Of a stretch of DNA of 64,000 nt, positions 63,097 through 64,000 are shown one piece after another. This DNA comes from Bradyrhizobium barranii subsp. apii. Lineage in GTDB: Bacteria > Pseudomonadota > Alphaproteobacteria > Rhizobiales > Xanthobacteraceae. The first letter of the stretch is position 1. Each line of letters starts with the position of its first letter. The position numbers were made by a program, and so were the translations under genes. Below the pieces are notes generated by a model. It saw only the letters and a list, made by a program, of their open reading frames with translations. It was not told the origin of the DNA and did not search any database. Where the stretch lies: contig NZ_CP096255.1 of NCBI RefSeq assembly GCF_011516635.5, forward strand, positions 6,322,501 through 6,386,500, in the 5' to 3' direction.

Positions 63097-63903
63097 TCAG
63101 CGGCCGGTGAACTTCGGCGGACGCTTGGCGTTGAAGGCCTCGACGCCTTCCTTGAAGTCTTCCGACTGGCGAAGGCGGCTGTAGCAATGGCCTTTGAGCT
63201 CGATCGCGATGGCGAGCGTCGAATCCTCGGTGTCGTTGAGCAGCTTCTTGGCGGTGCGCTGTGCCAGCGGCGAGAAAGTGCGGAGCTCGTCGACCAGCTT
63301 GTCGGTCGCCTTCTCCAGCTCGGCATCCGGCACACACTCCGTGGCGATGCCCCAGTCGAACGCCTGCTTGGCCGAGATACGCTTGGAGCGCATCACGATG
63401 TCCTTGGTGCGGGTGATACCGACCATCTTCTGCAGACGGGCCGAACCGCCCGAGCCCGGGATCTGGCCGAGCTTTTGCTCCGGCAGCGCGTATTGCGTGG
63501 TCTCCGAGGCAATGCGGAAGTCGCAGGCGAGTGACAGCTCGAAGCCGACGCCGAAGCAATAACCGCGGTTGGCAACGATCACGGGCTTGGCGCAGCGCGC
63601 AGGCGCGGCGACGTTCCAGGCGAGCTTGGAAACGTGCTCGGGGCTCGCTTCCATGAAGCCGCCGATATTGCCGCCGCTGGAGAAATGCTCGCCCTCGCCG
63701 CGCACTACGATGACGCGCACGCGCGGATCCTCGTCCAGCGTTTCGAAGGTCAGGCGCAGCTGGTCACGCTGCGGCATCGCCACGACGTTGTAGGGCGGCC
63801 GGCCCAGGATGATATCGGCCCGCTCATGCGCCTCATCGATCTCGACCTTGAACCCGTCGAGTTTTGCGAGTCGGGGATCGGTAAAATTGTAGGCTGACGG
63901 CAT
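63097..63903 (-). CDS. Enoyl-CoA hydratase/isomerase family protein
   Basis: The 268-residue crotonase has the oxyanion-hole segments VRGEGEHFSSGGNIGGF and NRGYCFGVGFELSLACDFRI, and YALPEQKLGQIPGSGGSARL with a likely catalytic Glu. The second half (KRISAKQAFDWGIATECVPD) is normal. It could act in beta-oxidation of an aromatic or cyclic acyl-CoA. It lies 71 bases before the MFS gene in the same direction. Confidence 0.88.
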   Translation of the reverse strand: MPSAYNFTDPRLAKLDGFKVEIDEAHERADIILGRPPYNVVAMPQRDQLRLTFETLDEDPRVRVIVVRGEGEHFSSGGNIGGFMEASPEHVSKLAWNVAAPARCAKPVIVANRGYCFGVGFELSLACDFRIASETTQYALPEQKLGQIPGSGGSARLQKMVGITRTKDIVMRSKRISAKQAFDWGIATECVPDAELEKATDKLVDELRTFSPLAQRTAKKLLNDTEDSTLAIAIELKGHCYSRLRQSEDFKEGVEAFNAKRPPKFTGR

Positions 63904-63939
63904 GTTGGTTTCCTTCTGTTGATTGTTGATGAGTGATGA

Positions 63940-64000
63940 TCAGGCGGCGTCTGATGGCGGCAGGCGCTCGGCTTCGTATTCACCGGCGACGAGCAGTCGC
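63940..64000 (-). CDS. C-terminal end of an unidentified protein (cut by window edge)
   Basis: The minus strand reads RLLVAGEYEAERLPPSDAA and a stop at 63940-63942, 36 bases before the enoyl-CoA hydratase start, as would fit an upstream operon gene. Too little is visible to name it. Confidence 0.45.
   Translation of the reverse strand, partial: RLLVAGEYEAERLPPSDAA

Noticed and set aside
60128..63184. Plus-strand open frames of 431 and 522 codons
   Set aside because: They are shadows of the GMC oxidoreductase and the MFS transporter, with repetitive Arg/Asp/His composition.
1..64000. CRISPR array, rRNA genes, full tRNA genes, toxin-antitoxin or phage structural genes
   Set aside because: Read for on both strands; no regularly spaced repeats, rRNA signatures, complete cloverleaf, or phage-like genes were seen.

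Overview
The window is GC-rich alphaproteobacterial DNA, most likely from Bradyrhizobium or a close relative. This is inferred from family content: porins with an Omp25-like N-terminal barrel, nrdAB under a cobalamin riboswitch, several TonB receptors with basic linkers, many ABC importers, and IS5, IS630, IS3 and IS66 elements. No rRNA operon, intact tRNA, CRISPR array or replication origin was seen. The window looks like an accessory region in decay: at least a dozen genes are broken by IS insertion, short tandem duplications, small deletions or a nonsense codon, and they alternate with intact operons.

Layout, 0-13 kb. An IS5-family end has cut the 5' end of an HpaB-type flavin monooxygenase, followed by its flavin reductase and a site-2-protease-like M50 protein. 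An RcnR/FrmR-type metal repressor lies on the minus strand with two G/C-tract palindromes over its promoter. An operon then encodes an Omp25/OprB-like porin, a double-domain ABC permease and an ABC ATPase with a C-terminal extra domain (4.2-9.3 kb). A small zinc-ribbon gene, missed at a 60-residue cutoff, is at 9.8-9.9 kb. A perfect Zur-type palindrome precedes a broken COG0523 zinc chaperone, an L,D-transpeptidase and a nickel-exporter relic.

Layout, 13-29 kb. An M20 peptidase and a LysR regulator face a metC-like gene and a polar amino-acid ABC operon whose ATPase has an amber codon at the Q-loop glutamine. On the minus strand lies a decayed catechol-siderophore locus: TonB receptor tail, O-methyltransferase, isochorismate synthase and a truncated DHB-AMP ligase. 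A frameshifted allophanate hydrolase follows, then nrdA-nrdB with a cobalamin riboswitch.

Layout, 29-48 kb. This part is rich in metal-uptake functions: a TonB receptor diverging from an ABC-2 exporter operon, two DUF2946 proteins, two further TonB receptors (one split by IS630, one reduced to its N-terminus and cut by IS3) and a frameshifted YcnI/DUF1775 protein. A GlxA-type regulator, an isonitrile-hydratase-like protein and an orphan amino-acid-type binding protein sit among them. IS66 debris and an exporter tail end the section.

Layout, 48-64 kb. Genes are mostly intact: a dipeptide/nickel-type ABC importer, DUF2891 with a sodium-symporter-like protein and a LysR regulator, a VOC protein, and a minus-strand catabolic cluster (class II aldolase, 2-hydroxyacid dehydrogenase, GMC oxidoreductase, MFS carrier, enoyl-CoA hydratase). 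Two possible integration scars are visible: a dusA 5' fragment whose junction repeats diverged sequence near 9.95 kb, and a tRNA-Lys-like half at 59.7 kb.
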